Shown here: positions 1 through 12,017 of the stretch, piece after piece
Layout of the letters: each line of letters starts with the position of its first letter
Numbering within the stretch: the first letter of the stretch is position 1
Source: Globodera rostochiensis
Taxonomy: Eukaryota > Nematoda > Chromadorea > Rhabditida > Heteroderidae
Direction: 5' to 3'
Assembly (NCBI GenBank): GCA_018350325.1
Contig: JAEVLN010000015.1
Coordinates: forward strand, 2,129,289-2,193,288
Length of the DNA: 64,000 bases
Translations under genes and position numbers: made by a program
The notes under the pieces: model-generated
The model's input: only the letters and a program-made list of their open reading frames with translations
Databases searched by the model: none
Told to the model about the DNA's origin: nothing

Positions 1-171
1 GAACAATTGAAACTTCATGACAACTTCAATTACAATGATAGATTTGCCTTTCGACAACGGACCAAACCAATTTTTACCGCCATTGTTCCTACCAAGAATC
101 CAATCAACCCATCCAAAACTGTGGCTCAAGTGCTCCGCTCTTCAATCGACTCGGGCTTGCTTGTTTTCTGA
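1..171 (+). CDS. 3' end of an unrecognised gene (partial)
   Basis: Frame 1 is open from the first base to a TGA at 169-171, giving 56 residues ending in SGLLVF. The peptide is polar and basic (FAFRQRTKP, TKNPINPSKT) with no motif I recognise. The upstream part lies outside the window. It faces the myosin light chain gene tail to tail, about 180 bases away, and that gap has only AT-rich sequence. It could be a chance open frame; the balanced codon use and plausible convergent arrangement are the only support. Confidence 0.35.
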   Translation, partial: EQLKLHDNFNYNDRFAFRQRTKPIFTAIVPTKNPINPSKTVAQVLRSSIDSGLLVF

Positions 172-353
172 GAAGCACTGGACAAAACGTTAAGGAGACA
201 GATACTCTGAACGCAGGGCCGAATACCCCACAGAACCGACTACAAACGAAAGTGCCCGCTCCACCACCGCCACCAAGCATTTCTCAATCCCATCAAAATA
301 TTAAAAAGACATTTATGTTTAAGTATCTGTAATTGCACGTCGCATTATCCCAT

Positions 354-1321
354 TCACGACATCTCCTCGTCCTTCTCCTTCGTCCCATGCTTGAGCATCC
401 GCGTAAACTCCACATAGTCAAAACGACCATTTTTAATGGGCGCGTCCCGAAACAGTTCATCAACCTGCAAGCATATAAATATTAAAAACAACCATTTTTG
501 ATGGATTTTTTTTCAAAATTAAGTCCTTATGCAGGAATTGTTTTACCTAATTCATTGGCTAGTAATAAAACACGATTTTAATTCGCACCTGCTCTTCGGT
601 GTATCGGTCGCCCATTGTGGTGAGAAGCTCTCGCAGTCGATCTAATGTGTTGAATTCAATTCAGAAAACAAATGGGGGGGGGGGGTGGTGGTGGGATGGA
701 GGGAAGTTTCACGACAGGGACAGGACAGAAAAGTATCCAAAATTGTAAACCTTCCGCAATCGTTCCACTATTGTCCTCGTCAAAACATTGGAATGCATTT
801 TTGATAACCTAAATTTTGCTTTTGTAAATTAACAAAATTTACACGTACTTCTTCCGGGTCTGTGCCCGTCAGCTTCTCGCCGAAAAGAGTGAGGAACATT
901 GTGAAGTTGATGGACCCAGACGCCTCATTGACCATGTTCTCAATGAATTTCTCCGAAACTTCCTTCCCAAGCGAAGCGAACATGTCCTTCAGGTCGTGCT
1001 CATCGATAAACCCGTCGTGATTTTGGTCAATCATGTTGAATGCCTCTTTGAACTCCTTAACAATATTTGGAATAGTGTCAATTGTTAGCATTTATCTTGT
1101 TTTGATGCGACGCAACATTATTAAGATCCTACACAAAAATTGGCGACAAAACGAAATTTGTGCTTCTTTTTTTTATACCAAATCTGACGAGACAAATTGC
1201 TATCATTAAAATAGATCAAAAGCCTATAAACCTGAATTTGTGGCTGGTCGAACATCGCGAAGACATTACTTGTCGCTCGTTGAGGCCGGGCTCTACGCGC
1301 AACAGTTTTTCGCGCAGCCAT
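354..1321 (-). CDS. mlc-4: Non-muscle myosin II regulatory light chain
   Basis: This is the regulatory light chain that binds the neck of non-muscle myosin II and switches its ATPase by phosphorylation during cytokinesis and cortical contraction. Five exons join in phase: 1232-1321, 849-1055, 751-808, 589-641 and 354-464, giving 172 residues, the length I recall for C. elegans MLC-4. The N-terminus [20 protein letters not shown] carries the Thr-Ser pair (residues 17-18) phosphorylated by myosin light chain and Rho kinases. EF-hand 1 is visible as [12 protein letters not shown]; the later hands are degenerate, as usual for the family. The end reads [15 protein letters not shown]. All introns are GT-AG. 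The start is the only ATG that gives the conserved N-terminus. Confidence 0.93.
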
Positions 1322-3013
1322 TGAATTTGTATTTGTGCCACGGAATAAAAAACGGAAAAAGGTCACTTTCACGGAGTGTGTTCACTAAATAAATATATAA
1401 CATAATTGGTTATATCATTTTTGATTAAAATACATAAATGGGGGAATATTTTTGGCCCAGACAGACATTTTTCGCTTATCCGAACCAACCGAAAAATCGC
1501 GGTACTTGAGTGGACCGGTGTGGGTTAGTCTCCCCCCCCCCCCCCCCCAAAGCCAAAGGTCTGGCCATACCTTGCCCTGGATTAGTGATAATTCGAAAAG
1601 AATTAAAAATTATTTTAATGAAAAAGTTGAAGTGAGAATAGAATGTGTCAACGTTTAACAAAAATGATGAGCAAAGCAAAGAATGGTGGGAATGCGACCG
1701 TAACGAATTGAAATGACTCAGCGTCAGAGCATATCGGAGAATGAATAATAAAATATATTCGCTGCCAGCAGAATAAAATAATGCGATAGTTTTATGACGT
1801 GGTTTCTCTTAAACGAGAAAAATTAGAACTTTGTTAAGAAAATGTCAAAAAGGTAGCAAATTTCCCGTTTTTGGTGGAGGTATGGATTTGGAAAGATTTC
1901 CTTTTATCTTTAACATATTGAACTAGGAGAGGGTATTCACCGCTTTACCACTGTAACGGATTTTCTATCGAATTTAATTTTAAAAAATATTCTTTTTTAA
2001 AATTAAAATATATATAAACAATTTAAAATTAAAGAACAGTAAAAATTCTCGTTTTGCCAAAATACGAGTAAATAAACGAAGGTTGTTGCACTCATGCGAA
2101 CTTTTCTCATGGATTACCCGGGGAGGCGATAAATTCAGCTAATGTATTAGTCGTACTATTAGCGTGTATTGCTAAAAGTGCGATCGGGACAAAATTCAAA
2201 GCAGTAAGCGATTCAGCGTGTCACAACTTTCCAAGCTTAACCAAACTTTATTTAGTACAAATTTTAGGCCATACCGTAGCAAAACAATATTAAACACTTT
2301 CACAATTCGAACATTTAGGCCTTCAACCGTATTCCAACAGATGTGCTCAGACTAAAGACCAACAGATGTGTGTTTTGCGGCCGTTTGAGCCTTTCTTCCT
2401 TCCCCCACCCATTTGTCCCCGTTGGATCAACCCAAACAACGGATCTGCCACCACTGCTGTCCCCCCCCCCTTTACCGCTGGCCCCATCCATTCATCCCAG
2501 CTCCTCTGTTTGTCTCTCGGTTTGAAGTCTTCTCATCCAGCAGTCCGTCCACCCCGATCCCCACATCATCTTGCTCCTCCTCGAAGCTGCCGATGAATGG
2601 AAGGAGGGAAGGAGAGATGTTGGTGGACTTCCACAGCCCCCTCGGCGGTGCTTGAGAATTCATTTGTCGCATTGTCTGTTCGTTTCGTCTTCCCTACTGG
2701 TTATCTCCCACCCATCCCGTCCCCCGTCCGCCTGTCGTCCACCGCTTCCTCAGCCTCCTTAACTAAGGTGAAACAGAGATCGGCAGCAGCAGAAAGTGCT
2801 TCCTTCTTTCCTTCGTTATTCACTCAAATATTCCGTCCGCGATTCATTCTCAGCCCGTTCAATCCGCCTTTTTGCTCCCCTCACGCTTCGAATGGAAATG
2901 TCAAATTAATTCTGTTGTTGGTCGGCGGGTCTTTCTTTCTATTCCTTCCTTTCAGCCACCCCTACTCTCTTTGTTCTTCTCCTCTAAAGAGCATTTCCTT
3001 TTCTCTCATCAAA
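1322..3013. other. Intergenic region between two contractile-protein genes
   Basis: About 1.7 kb separates the divergently transcribed myosin light chain and LIM protein genes, so it should hold both promoters. The part nearest the light chain gene is AT-rich, with a C tract at 1532-1548. From about 2390 to 3010 it becomes pyrimidine-rich and CT-biased, typical of a nematode 5' leader with intron or trans-splice acceptors just before the LIM protein ATG. I see open frames here but none with protein-like composition, and no RNA gene. Confidence 0.5.
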
Positions 3014-4058
3014 ATGCCAGGATTCGTACCACCGGTCCATTCGAAGTGCCCAAAATGTGGCAAATCGGTTTACGCAGCGGAGAAAATGGTTGCGGGCGGA
3101 TGTGAGAAATTACGCAATTTATGGAATGGATAATAATAAAAGACACTTTTAAAGATGATTGGCACAAATTCTGCTTTAAATGCGGTCAGTTTGGATTTGC
3201 TTAAGAATTCTTTTGCAAATTGCCGGGGATTGTGAGTCATAACCGTCCATTCCAACCATCACTTGGGGATTTCCGAGTCTTATGAAAAGAAACTCCTTCC
3301 AGAAATGTGTAACAAACTTTTGGAGTCCACTACCGTAGCGCCCCACGAGGCGGAATTGTACTGCACACAATGCCATGCGAGAAAATTTGGGCCAAAAGGC
3401 GTCGGATTTGGGTTGGGTGCAGGCGCTCTGACGATGGACTGTGGCGGGAAATTCGGAAACCAAAAAGTCGAAATGACGTGGGTATTCCCTTCCCCCCCCC
3501 CTCCCCCCTCCCTCCTCCCCTTCCCCGGCCTTAACATGGCAACAACAAGCACCTAACAATGCTTTCGACAAACTCTTCAATTGGCGCTGAACGAATGCGG
3601 GGGAATGATTTGTGGAGAAAGAAGCCGATCTGAGGATGGGGGGGGGGAGGAACCGAACCGACCAAACATTTCCCCACCCGCTTTTTAGTGCACATTAATC
3701 CCATTTTATCGTCCCTTCACCGTTTAGAAATGTGTAACAAACTGCTGGACAGCACTAACGCGTGTCCCCACGAGGCTCAACTGTATTGCAAGCAGTGCCA
3801 TGGGCGAAAGTACGGGCCGAAGGGCGTGGGTTTCGGCATCGGAGCGGGCTGTCTGACGACGGACAGCGGGGAGAAGTTCGGCAACAAGCGCATCGAGTGA
3901 GCGACTCCCCCCCCCCCCCTCAATTAACGTCCTCTCTCGAAATAACTCCTCCCTAACCAAAGTGAATCATAAGTCGGTATAGAGCTCCCCATATTTGGAG
4001 GAACCGGCCCCTGATGGCTGAGGCATTCACCGCCCCGATCAACCCGCAGCAACAATAA
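3014..4058 (+). CDS. mlp-1: Muscle LIM protein (CRP family), one LIM domain, with alternative exons
   Basis: This is a small LIM-domain protein of the cysteine-rich protein family, which works at Z-disc-like attachment structures in muscle. Exons: 3014-3101, 3143-3184, then either 3303-3477 (3a) or 3728-3896 (3b), then 4001-4058 ending NPQQQ-TAA. The product is 120 or 118 residues. LIM zinc ligands are visible: CPKCG in exon 1, WHKFCFKC in exon 2, MCNKLL...YC..C in exon 3. After the LIM domain comes the glycine-rich KYGPKGVGFG stretch typical of CRPs. Exons 3a and 3b are close copies, both begin in phase 1 and end in phase 2, and including both would break the frame. Vertebrate CRPs have two LIM domains; a single one matches what I recall of nematode MLP-1. 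Confidence 0.9.
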
Positions 4059-4324
4059 GAATGGCCGGACTCGCGCAATTGGACGGATGGATGGCCACAC
4101 AATTATTTTCTAAGAATGAGCTAAACCGTTGTTCATTGATCAATCGATGTTTTGCATTTGAATGATTCGGTAAATAAACTCAAAGGAGAGAGTGTCGCCT
4201 GCTGCCTAGTCCATTTATCAACCAAAAGATACACATTTAAATCAGTCGTATCAAATGAACAATCGTTAGAAACCCCCTCCAACTTCCCTAATCTGAGCAC
4301 AACACCATCCGCCGATTGAACCAT

Positions 4325-5797
4325 TCAGGCGAAGTGCTTGAAGCCGGGCATCTTGGTGTACCCATAAAGCTTGTACCTGATTATAATATTCATTTCGATT
4401 CACCTTTGAGAGCGTAATAAAAATTACCACGACTTCTCCCAATACGATTCAGGCTCGGGGGTAAAGAATTCGGGCTGGTCGTAGCCAAGCTCCTCAGGCG
4501 TACGAATTCCCAACTCATCGAGCACCGGTCGAACCTTTTTATATCAAAAAAATTTAAAAACAAATTGCTGCTTGTAAACACTAGCGTGGTTTTCGATGAC
4601 GCCCAATCCGAATAATTTCGTTTCTCAAACCCATGCGAACATAATGTCAAAAAATTATTCCATTTTTAATTTTAAACAAAATTTTTCTTGGGGGAGTTTT
4701 AAGAGCTGTGTCACAAAATCCCAAATGGACTGAAATGAACAAGTCAACTACTATAAAAAGCACAAAATACCAAATAAATAAATCCTAAAATTTAACTAAT
4801 TTCAGGACCCGCCTCGCACATGGAAAAATGCGGTATTCAAAAAAGTAATGTTCTCGGATTTAAGAATGTCGTAATCGTAAAACAAATCAGATGTAACCAC
4901 TAACAGAGCATGTGTTAAATCACACACAAAACTGAGTACGTCCAAGCGGTGTATAGACTACGCCACCGACATTTTAGCCCAACCGTCAGGCACGGCCCAT
5001 TACAACTTGTCACAAACACCCCCATAAATACCTCCTGAATGATGTACGGATAAACGGCGGCTCTCGCCACGGGTCCACCACTTTTGTATTTTATTTGCTC
5101 GAGAAAGCGAACGGCGAGCGAAAGATCATTGACACGACGACACGCCCTAAGACCTGCCTCAACAAGTTTGGGGTCCGGCACCACATCGAAGTTAGCAAGT
5201 TCGGTCAAGGCTAAAATGTAATAAACTAAGATTAAAATTTTGGCTGCGTAAGAGGTGTTGAAGCCAGCATTTGAAGTTCACACAAGAAGCTGGATTTGAA
5301 TTGGATCAAAGTGAGGATAAAAATCCCGAAATCGGATGTTCCCCGCATTTTTGACGCAGTATCCCAACTAGGATCGGCACTTTTTAAATTTAAACAAAAA
5401 TGAATTCCATAATACAGAGAGAGCTGTACCCTTTTGCCCTCCCCGGGCGCTACATTCAATTTGCGGCCTCCTATTGCCCTTGCAAACCACTGACTATTCG
5501 CGTAATTATTAGATAAAATTTAATGTTATGATTAAACTGCAAACCTTTGCGAAGTTCCCATCCATCGATGTCCGGTTTGTTCAGATAAGCGAGGAAATGC
5601 TGATCAAATTCTATAAGTTTTGTTAATTAAATAACGATAGAGCCATAAGCAACTCTCGAAGGTCAATTTTAAAACAAATACTTACTTTGAGCGGGCCAGT
5701 TCCACATAATTTCTTGCTTGCTCATATGAGCAAATGCTTTGGAAACGTACTTGCAAGTCGCGCTATTGAAAGCGCACTTTCGAGCAAGAGAATACAT
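4325..5797 (-). CDS. cox-5A: Cytochrome c oxidase subunit 5A (mitochondrial complex IV)
   Basis: This is a nuclear-encoded matrix-side subunit of respiratory complex IV. Five exons join in phase: 5686-5797, 5545-5610, 5032-5210, 4428-4534 and 4325-4376, giving 171 residues. The N-terminus MYSLARKCAFNSATC is basic with Ser, Thr and Ala and no acid, as in a mitochondrial presequence. The body carries the family signature, including DIDGWELRK, VVPDPKLVEAGLRACRRVND and AVRFLEQIKYK. The last exon is only 52 bases and completes a Trp codon split by the intron (TG|G), giving the end YTKMPGFKHFA. It is divergent from the RNA polymerase III gene, with start codons 400 bases apart. Confidence 0.92.
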
Positions 5798-5997
5798 TTT
5801 CTTTTTTTTTTGCTTAATTAAGGTAAACTTTGGTTAAGGAAGTACATATAAAATGACCGTGAGTTTTTATATTAAACAAATTTGGCAAAATTGGACATTT
5901 TACAGACGTTCAAGACGAATAACCAAGTGAGTAGCCAGAAAATGGGCGGGGGGGGGAGGTCACACCGTCAAATTCGAGCAGTTCAACCAATTCTAAT

Positions 5998-6126
5998 ACA
6001 TTCTGCCAAGTTTTCGAAATAAAAAAAAATTCAAAAGAAGAAACATTTTGCCAAGTTTTCGAAATAAAAAAAATTCAAAAGAAGAAACATTTTGCCAAGT
6101 TTTCGAAATAAAGAAAATTCAAAAAA
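5998..6126. repeat. Three-copy tandem repeat in a divergent promoter
   Basis: A unit of about 45 bases containing TTTTGCCAAGTTTTCGAAAT followed by an A tract and TTCAAAAGAAGAAACA is repeated three times, the last copy shortened. It lies between the start codons of COX5A (minus) and the RNA polymerase III subunit (plus). A shorter related piece may lie upstream near 5880-5900 (TTTGGCAAAATTGG). Copies differ by a few bases, so the duplication is not brand new. Confidence 0.85.
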
Positions 6127-6197
6127 ATCAGTAAAATTATTCTTTTTTTAAAAAGCGAGAAAAAGCACCCAAAGTTTAATTCACAGTTATTTTAAGA

Positions 6198-9100
6198 ATG
6201 AGTATTGACAATAGCAAAGGTTTAAGTGATAAAGCGGCTTTGATCCCATCATTTTTGAAGACCAAAGGCCTTTCTAATCAGGTTATTATATATATAATAT
6301 ATATTTTTTTAAATATTAATTTTTCATTTATTTAGCACATCGCAAGCTTCAATTATTTCATTGATGTGGAAATCAAAAATATTTTACAGGCAAATAACAA
6401 AATAACAAGCGATGCAAATCCAGTGTTTTACTTAAAGTTAGTTTGGCCGTTATTACGTCCGGTCTGGGGCCATTGGGGCGGGCGGAAATTTAGGAAAATT
6501 TTTTTCAGGAATTATTTTTCAACAACTTGTTTAAAAGGTACAACGACATAAATGTGGGCATTCCATCAACTGAAGAAGGATTTAATGTGCTGAACGACAA
6601 AATAACGCCCCACGAGTGTCGGCTTCGGGACATGACTTATGCTGCACCGGTATATGTCAACGTCGAATACACTCGTGGAAACCAAAAAGTGGTCGGGAAG
6701 AACATTGTCATCGGCAAGGTATTGCATTCCGGCAGTCACTGGTCTAGAAGCTTTAAAGATGCCGATAATGTTACGCTCTTCCCGATGCGTTCTGTCGAGA
6801 CTTACCACCGAAGAGGAAATGGCACACGCCAACGAATGTCCCTACGATCCCGGCGGTTATTTTGTTGTGCGTGGCTCTGAGAAAGTTGGTTAGTTTTGGT
6901 CCGTTCAGTTAGTTATTCCGCGATTATTTTGATTGAAATTGACAATAAATGAGAGTTCAAAAGCAATGTTTATTTTCAGTGTTAATGCACGAACAAATGT
7001 CAAAGAACCGGATCATGATAAATCGGAACATGAAAAAAGAACTGATCTGCGAAGTGATGAGTACCAGTCAGGACCGCAAAAGCAAAACATATTTAATTAA
7101 CAAGAAGAACCGGTATTATCTTGCACACAACCAATTGGCAGATGACATTCCCGTTGGAGTGATCTTTAAGGTTAGAGGGCGGCAGGCACGTAGAGCCAAA
7201 ACCAGGACAAAAAACAATACTTAAGAGAATTTCAAGGGTTTTCTTTTATTCCTGATTTAAAAAACCGAAAAAATTACGATTTTTGACGCATTTCTGCTAG
7301 GCACACCTTTTTGAATCTTTTTACTGAGCCAAAAAGTCCGGAATTTGGGCTCTCAAAAAAAATCAAAAAATGTCCGGAAAGTGGAGACGTTTATAAGTAC
7401 AGGTCCGAAGCCTAGCTTTTTTTTTTCTTAAAAGAGGCCGTGTTAGAGGGTTGAGATTGGCATAGCCCGGGGGGGGGGTACAGATTTCCGTCCCATCCGG
7501 AATGAAATAAGAAAATTAGGCCATGGGGTACGAGTCAGACTTTCTCATCGCTTCCTCTGTGGGCAGTGAAGAGGACTTTGTTGCGGCGCTTGGCCCTTCT
7601 CTGGACGAATCTTCCGTTTTGGGCATCGTCTCGAGAGCGGACGCGCTAAGGTATATGACAGCAAAGGTTTGGCTTTGGCAAATAACACATTGCCCAAACT
7701 TTTCTGAGATTAGGTACGGAAAAAGACATTTGGCGGCCCACAATCAGCGGTAGTTCGGACATCGCAAGAGCACGATGTTCTCGACTTCCTCGCCAATTCC
7801 ATGATTTGTCATATCGCATCGGTCGGCGGCAATATGAAAATGAAAGCCGTTTTTTTGGGCCTAATGATTAGGCGGTATTTGGGGCTGGGGCTTTCATTCT
7901 TTAAGCAAAATTGAATTTTAAGCCTAATTGAAGCGGAGAAAGGCGTCTGTGAGGCGGATGATCGCGATTTTTACGGAAACAAACGAATTGAGTTAGCCGG
8001 TTCTCTGCTTGCTTTATTGTTCGAGGATTTGTTCAAAAGGTTTTTTTGGGATTTCCGTCAGACATTTACTCCCCCCCCCCTCTTTCTCCTTTAAAAGAAT
8101 ATTTGTGTCTTTACACAGATTTAATTCCGAATTGAAACGAATTGCGGACAGTCACCTCAATCGAAATTTGGCCGCTCCGCTCGATATCGTCAGACACATG
8201 CGCCAAGTAGGATGGGGGGGGCGACAGTTTTGAGTATATTTTGGTCCAATTGAAGGATTTGATAACAAATGGCCTTGTCAACGCACTTGCCACGGGAAAT
8301 TGGACAATTCGGAGATTCAAGTACGTCTTGCGCACCCAAAGTTGATGCCGTAACTATTTATTGTCAGAATGGAGCGGCATGGCGTTACACAAGTTTTGTC
8401 ACGGCTTTCATACATCAGCGTGTTGGGGATGATGACGAGAATCAATTCGACCTTCGAAAAGACGCGAAAAGTGTCTGGGCCTCGCTCCCTGCAGTCTTCG
8501 CAATGGGTTAGTCGGCTTGCCTGGCAATGGCCCAGCTGCTGACTTTTTACCGGTGTTTAGGGAATGATTTGTCCCGCTGACACGCCCGAGGGCGAATCGT
8601 GCGGTTTGGTCAAAAATCTGTCGTTGCTCAGTCACATTACCACCGACAGCGATGAAGCGGTGAGGCTCCAAAAAAACCAACATTTATTATTGCATTTTTA
8701 GCCCATTTTGCGTCTTTTGTACAATTTTGGAGTGCAAGACGTTAGACCCTTAAAATTTAGCGTCATTCACGACAGGTTATCGATTCTACACATTTACACA
8801 TTCCCCTTTTTTAAAAAAGAATAATGTTTAGACGTTTTCACACCGTTTTTCTCAACGGATCGATCGTCGGTGTTACCGACGACGTCGAAAAAATCATTGG
8901 GACGGTGCGAATGATGCGCAGAAAAGGGCATTTGGGTGCATTTGTCTCTGTCAGCTTTAACGCCTCAACAAACGCGCTATATTTGGCCAGCGACGGGGGC
9001 CGACTTTGTCGTCCGTATATTATTGTGGAAAATGGTTGTCCATGTCTCAAGCAGTCCCATATCGAGGTTAGCTTTTTCCCCCAACTCCGGTTGGACAAAG

Positions 9101-11341
9101 TTTTCTCATATTTTCCTATTATGGGAAGTACAAGAAGGTCGGAAGACTTTCGACTATTTACTGGCCGAGGGATGCATCGAATTTCTGGACGTCAACGAAC
9201 TGAACAGTACTCGAATCGCTGTCTATGAACATCAAATTTTGGCGCAAACTACCCATCTCGAGATTGAACCTTTCTCCCTTCTCGGCGTTGTCTCCGGACT
9301 CATCCCCTACCCCCACCACAACCAGAGTCCTCGCAACACTTACCAATGCGCCATGGGCAAACAGGCGATGGGCACCATTGGATACAACCAGCAGAAAAGA
9401 ATCGATTCGGTCGGACCTTTTATTATACGCGTCTAAATTATTCTTATTTGATGCTTCAGCTGATGTATTTGCTCGTTTACCCTCAAAAACCTTTGGTGAA
9501 AACCAAAACCATCGAACTGTCAAATTTTGAGAAGCTGCCTGCTGGCCAGAATGCCATTGTGGCTGTTATGTCTTTCAGTGGCTACGACATTGAAGATGCG
9601 TTGGTGCTGAATAAAGCCTCGTTGGACCGAGGTTGGTTATGCACAAACTATCCAGGGACGTAGCCAGAAAATAAGTTTTTGGGAGGGGGTCAGCCGAAGA
9701 GCGCCCTCTTTTCTCTCCCCTGGGTACGTTCATACATCACATTCACCTTTTTTCCATTTTTTGGTTTGATAATTTAAGGGTTTGGCCGTTGTATGGTCTA
9801 TCGTTTTGCCAAGGGCACTGCGCGAAAGTACGCGAATCAGACATATGACAAAATAATGGGACCATCTTTGGACGCAACGACACGGAAACCAATTGCGAAA
9901 CATGCCGTTCTGGACCAAGACGGAATTGTTTTTGTTGGGGCAAAGATAATGCCCAAACAGGTTGGCCAGTCTTTGGGCTTCATCTCAAAAAATTAGATTA
10001 AAAATACGGTTGTTAGCGGTATAACGCGTTTCCAGGTGCTTATCAACAAATCCATGCCATTGATGCAGTCTGAGATACTGCCCACAGGCAATGTTGCTGG
10101 GTTCAACCACAATTTTGAGACAAAGGATGTGTCAATTCCTTATCGGGGGGCCATGAATGCGGTAGCGGAGCGTGTTTTGTTGACATGCAACGATGAGGAG
10201 CAGTACTTGGCCAAAGTGCTGATAGCGCAATGCCGGAGGCCAGAGTTAGGCGACAAATTCAGCAGTCGTCACGGCCAAAAGGGCGTTTGTGGGCTGATCT
10301 CCCCCCAAGAGGATATGCCGTTTGATCAGAACGGAACTGTTCCGGACTTGGTCATGAACCCGCACGGGTACAATTCATATTTAAAACGCGATTAGTTACA
10401 ATAATGTTAAGCTATCCGAGTCGAATGACAGTGGGAAAGTTAATGGAATTGCTAAGCGGTAAAAATGCTCTGATGGGGCCGTGCCATCAATGGCGGATGC
10501 ATTATGGCACCGCATTTGCCGGGGACGATGTGACTAAAGATTTAACAAAATGTCGTAAATTTTGTTTTTACAGGTGGAAACCGTTAGCAAACAATTGGCT
10601 GCACACGGATACAATTTTTTGGGCAAGGACATGCTGACCTCGGGCAGTACCGGACAACAAATGGCTGCCTATGTCTATTTTGGCCCTATTTACTATCAGA
10701 AGCTGAAACATATGGTGATGGACAAAATGCACGCCAGAGCGAAGGGTCCCCGGTGGGTGCATCATTTCATTTTGGATTTAAGGCTGAACACACTGAACAG
10801 CATTCTAAACATTGCGAGGTTTTTAGAGCCGTACTGACTCGACAGCCAACGGAGGGGAGGGCCAGAGACGGCGGACTTCGGCTTGGTGAAATGGAAAGGG
10901 ACTGTTTGATTGCGTATGGCGCGTCGATGCTGCTGATGGAGAGGTTGATGATCTCGTCCGACCAGTTCAGCGTGAGACCCCCCCCCCCTCCCTTTGGCGT
11001 CTTCTCACATTCCCCGCGTCCACAGATGGATGTCTGCTCGGAGTGCGGGCTGATCGGATATTCTGGATGGTGTCAAAACTGCAAATCCTCCGACGCCATG
11101 GCAAAGATCAAAATTCCTTACGCGTGCAAATTGCTTTTCCAAGAGCTACAGGGGATGAACATTGGTCAGCATTTTGTTTTGATCGGTTTATGCCCATTTG
11201 AGTCATAAACCGGAAACTTACATTTTAGTCTTACAAATAGTTTTTTAGTTTGACAAGGACAATAAATGTAATAAAAATAAGAAACAAATTTGGGTTTCAG
11301 TGCCGCGACTGAAAACAGCAAAATGTACTGAAGCAATGTGA
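6198..11341 (+). CDS. rpc-2: DNA-directed RNA polymerase III second-largest subunit (RPC2/POLR3B)
   Basis: This is one of the two catalytic subunits of the nuclear polymerase that makes tRNA, 5S rRNA and U6. I place 23 exons, from 6198-6281 to 11301-11341, summing to 1142 residues (the human protein is about 1133). Landmarks in order: [17 protein letters not shown] near the N-terminus; [110 protein letters not shown]; and a C-terminal zinc finger (CSEC...CQNC). All introns are GT-AG, 36 to about 350 bases long. One acceptor, at about 9101, is less sure than the rest. The final exon encodes just [12 protein letters not shown] after an intron containing AATAAA, so an earlier polyadenylation isoform is possible. 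Confidence 0.95.
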
Positions 11342-12017
11342 AGAAAGCTGTTTTTCTGATAGATTGTTTGTTTTGATTTATCCGTTGCTAATTGTTGCTT
11401 CGTCTTTTTAGGCAAATAAATTTTATTTTTTAAATTGTTGGCCTTTGCCCGTCGCTTATTACTGCCAGAATCGATCTCGACGATTGCCCCCCCTTTAAGC
11501 ACTCACTTTCCGGAAGAAGCGGCGGCGGCGGCGGCGGCTTCCTCTCGCCCCATCCGTTTTTTGTCCGTGTCCACCCCCCCCCCCCCCCCCCCCCCTCAAT
11601 CGGCCGGCTCCTCGTCACCTGCCGTCACTCACTGATCACCCGTCCCCTCCCCTCTAAAGCCCCCCCCCTCTCCAACAACCCGTCATTGACCAAAAAGTAA
11701 GAAGCCCCCCCCCCCTTCCCCATCCCCGTTGTTTTGTCCTCCGCCGCATCCATCCGTCCGCTCCTCCCCCTCCCTGCCTTAACCTTAACTTTGTTAGTAA
11801 CTGCCCCCCCCATCCTCCCGATTCCCACAAGTCAATCCTTTTGGGTAAATCTGGCAATTATCCCACACCCCCCCCCCCCCCCCCCCCCCCCCTCCCCCCT
11901 CCCCCTCCCCCCCCCCTCTTTCCTTTCCTTTCCTTTCAAAATAAATCCCCCCCCCCCTTACATTGCTGCCGCCGCCCTCCTCTTGCCCCGTTAAAATTAA
12001 TTCCCGGCCACCGACCG
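11342..12017. other. C-rich intergenic region upstream of the GPCR gene
   Basis: The first 90 bases are the AT-rich 3' flank of the polymerase gene. From about 11480 the plus strand is dominated by C homopolymers (for example 11573-11594 and 11869-11892) separated by short mixed sequence. Long open frames exist on both strands, but they are artefacts of proline- and glycine-rich translation. I see no conserved gene, only a likely promoter and leader for the downstream receptor. Confidence 0.55.

Noticed and set aside
3263..3900. Two complete LIM domains in the LIM protein
   Set aside because: The second copy lacks the first zinc finger (no CxxC...WHxxCF before it), and joining both copies breaks the frame. 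It is a duplicated exon, not a second domain.
11435..12000. Proline-rich open frames upstream of the GPCR
   Set aside because: They consist mainly of translated C homopolymers and exist on both strands; no conserved residues.
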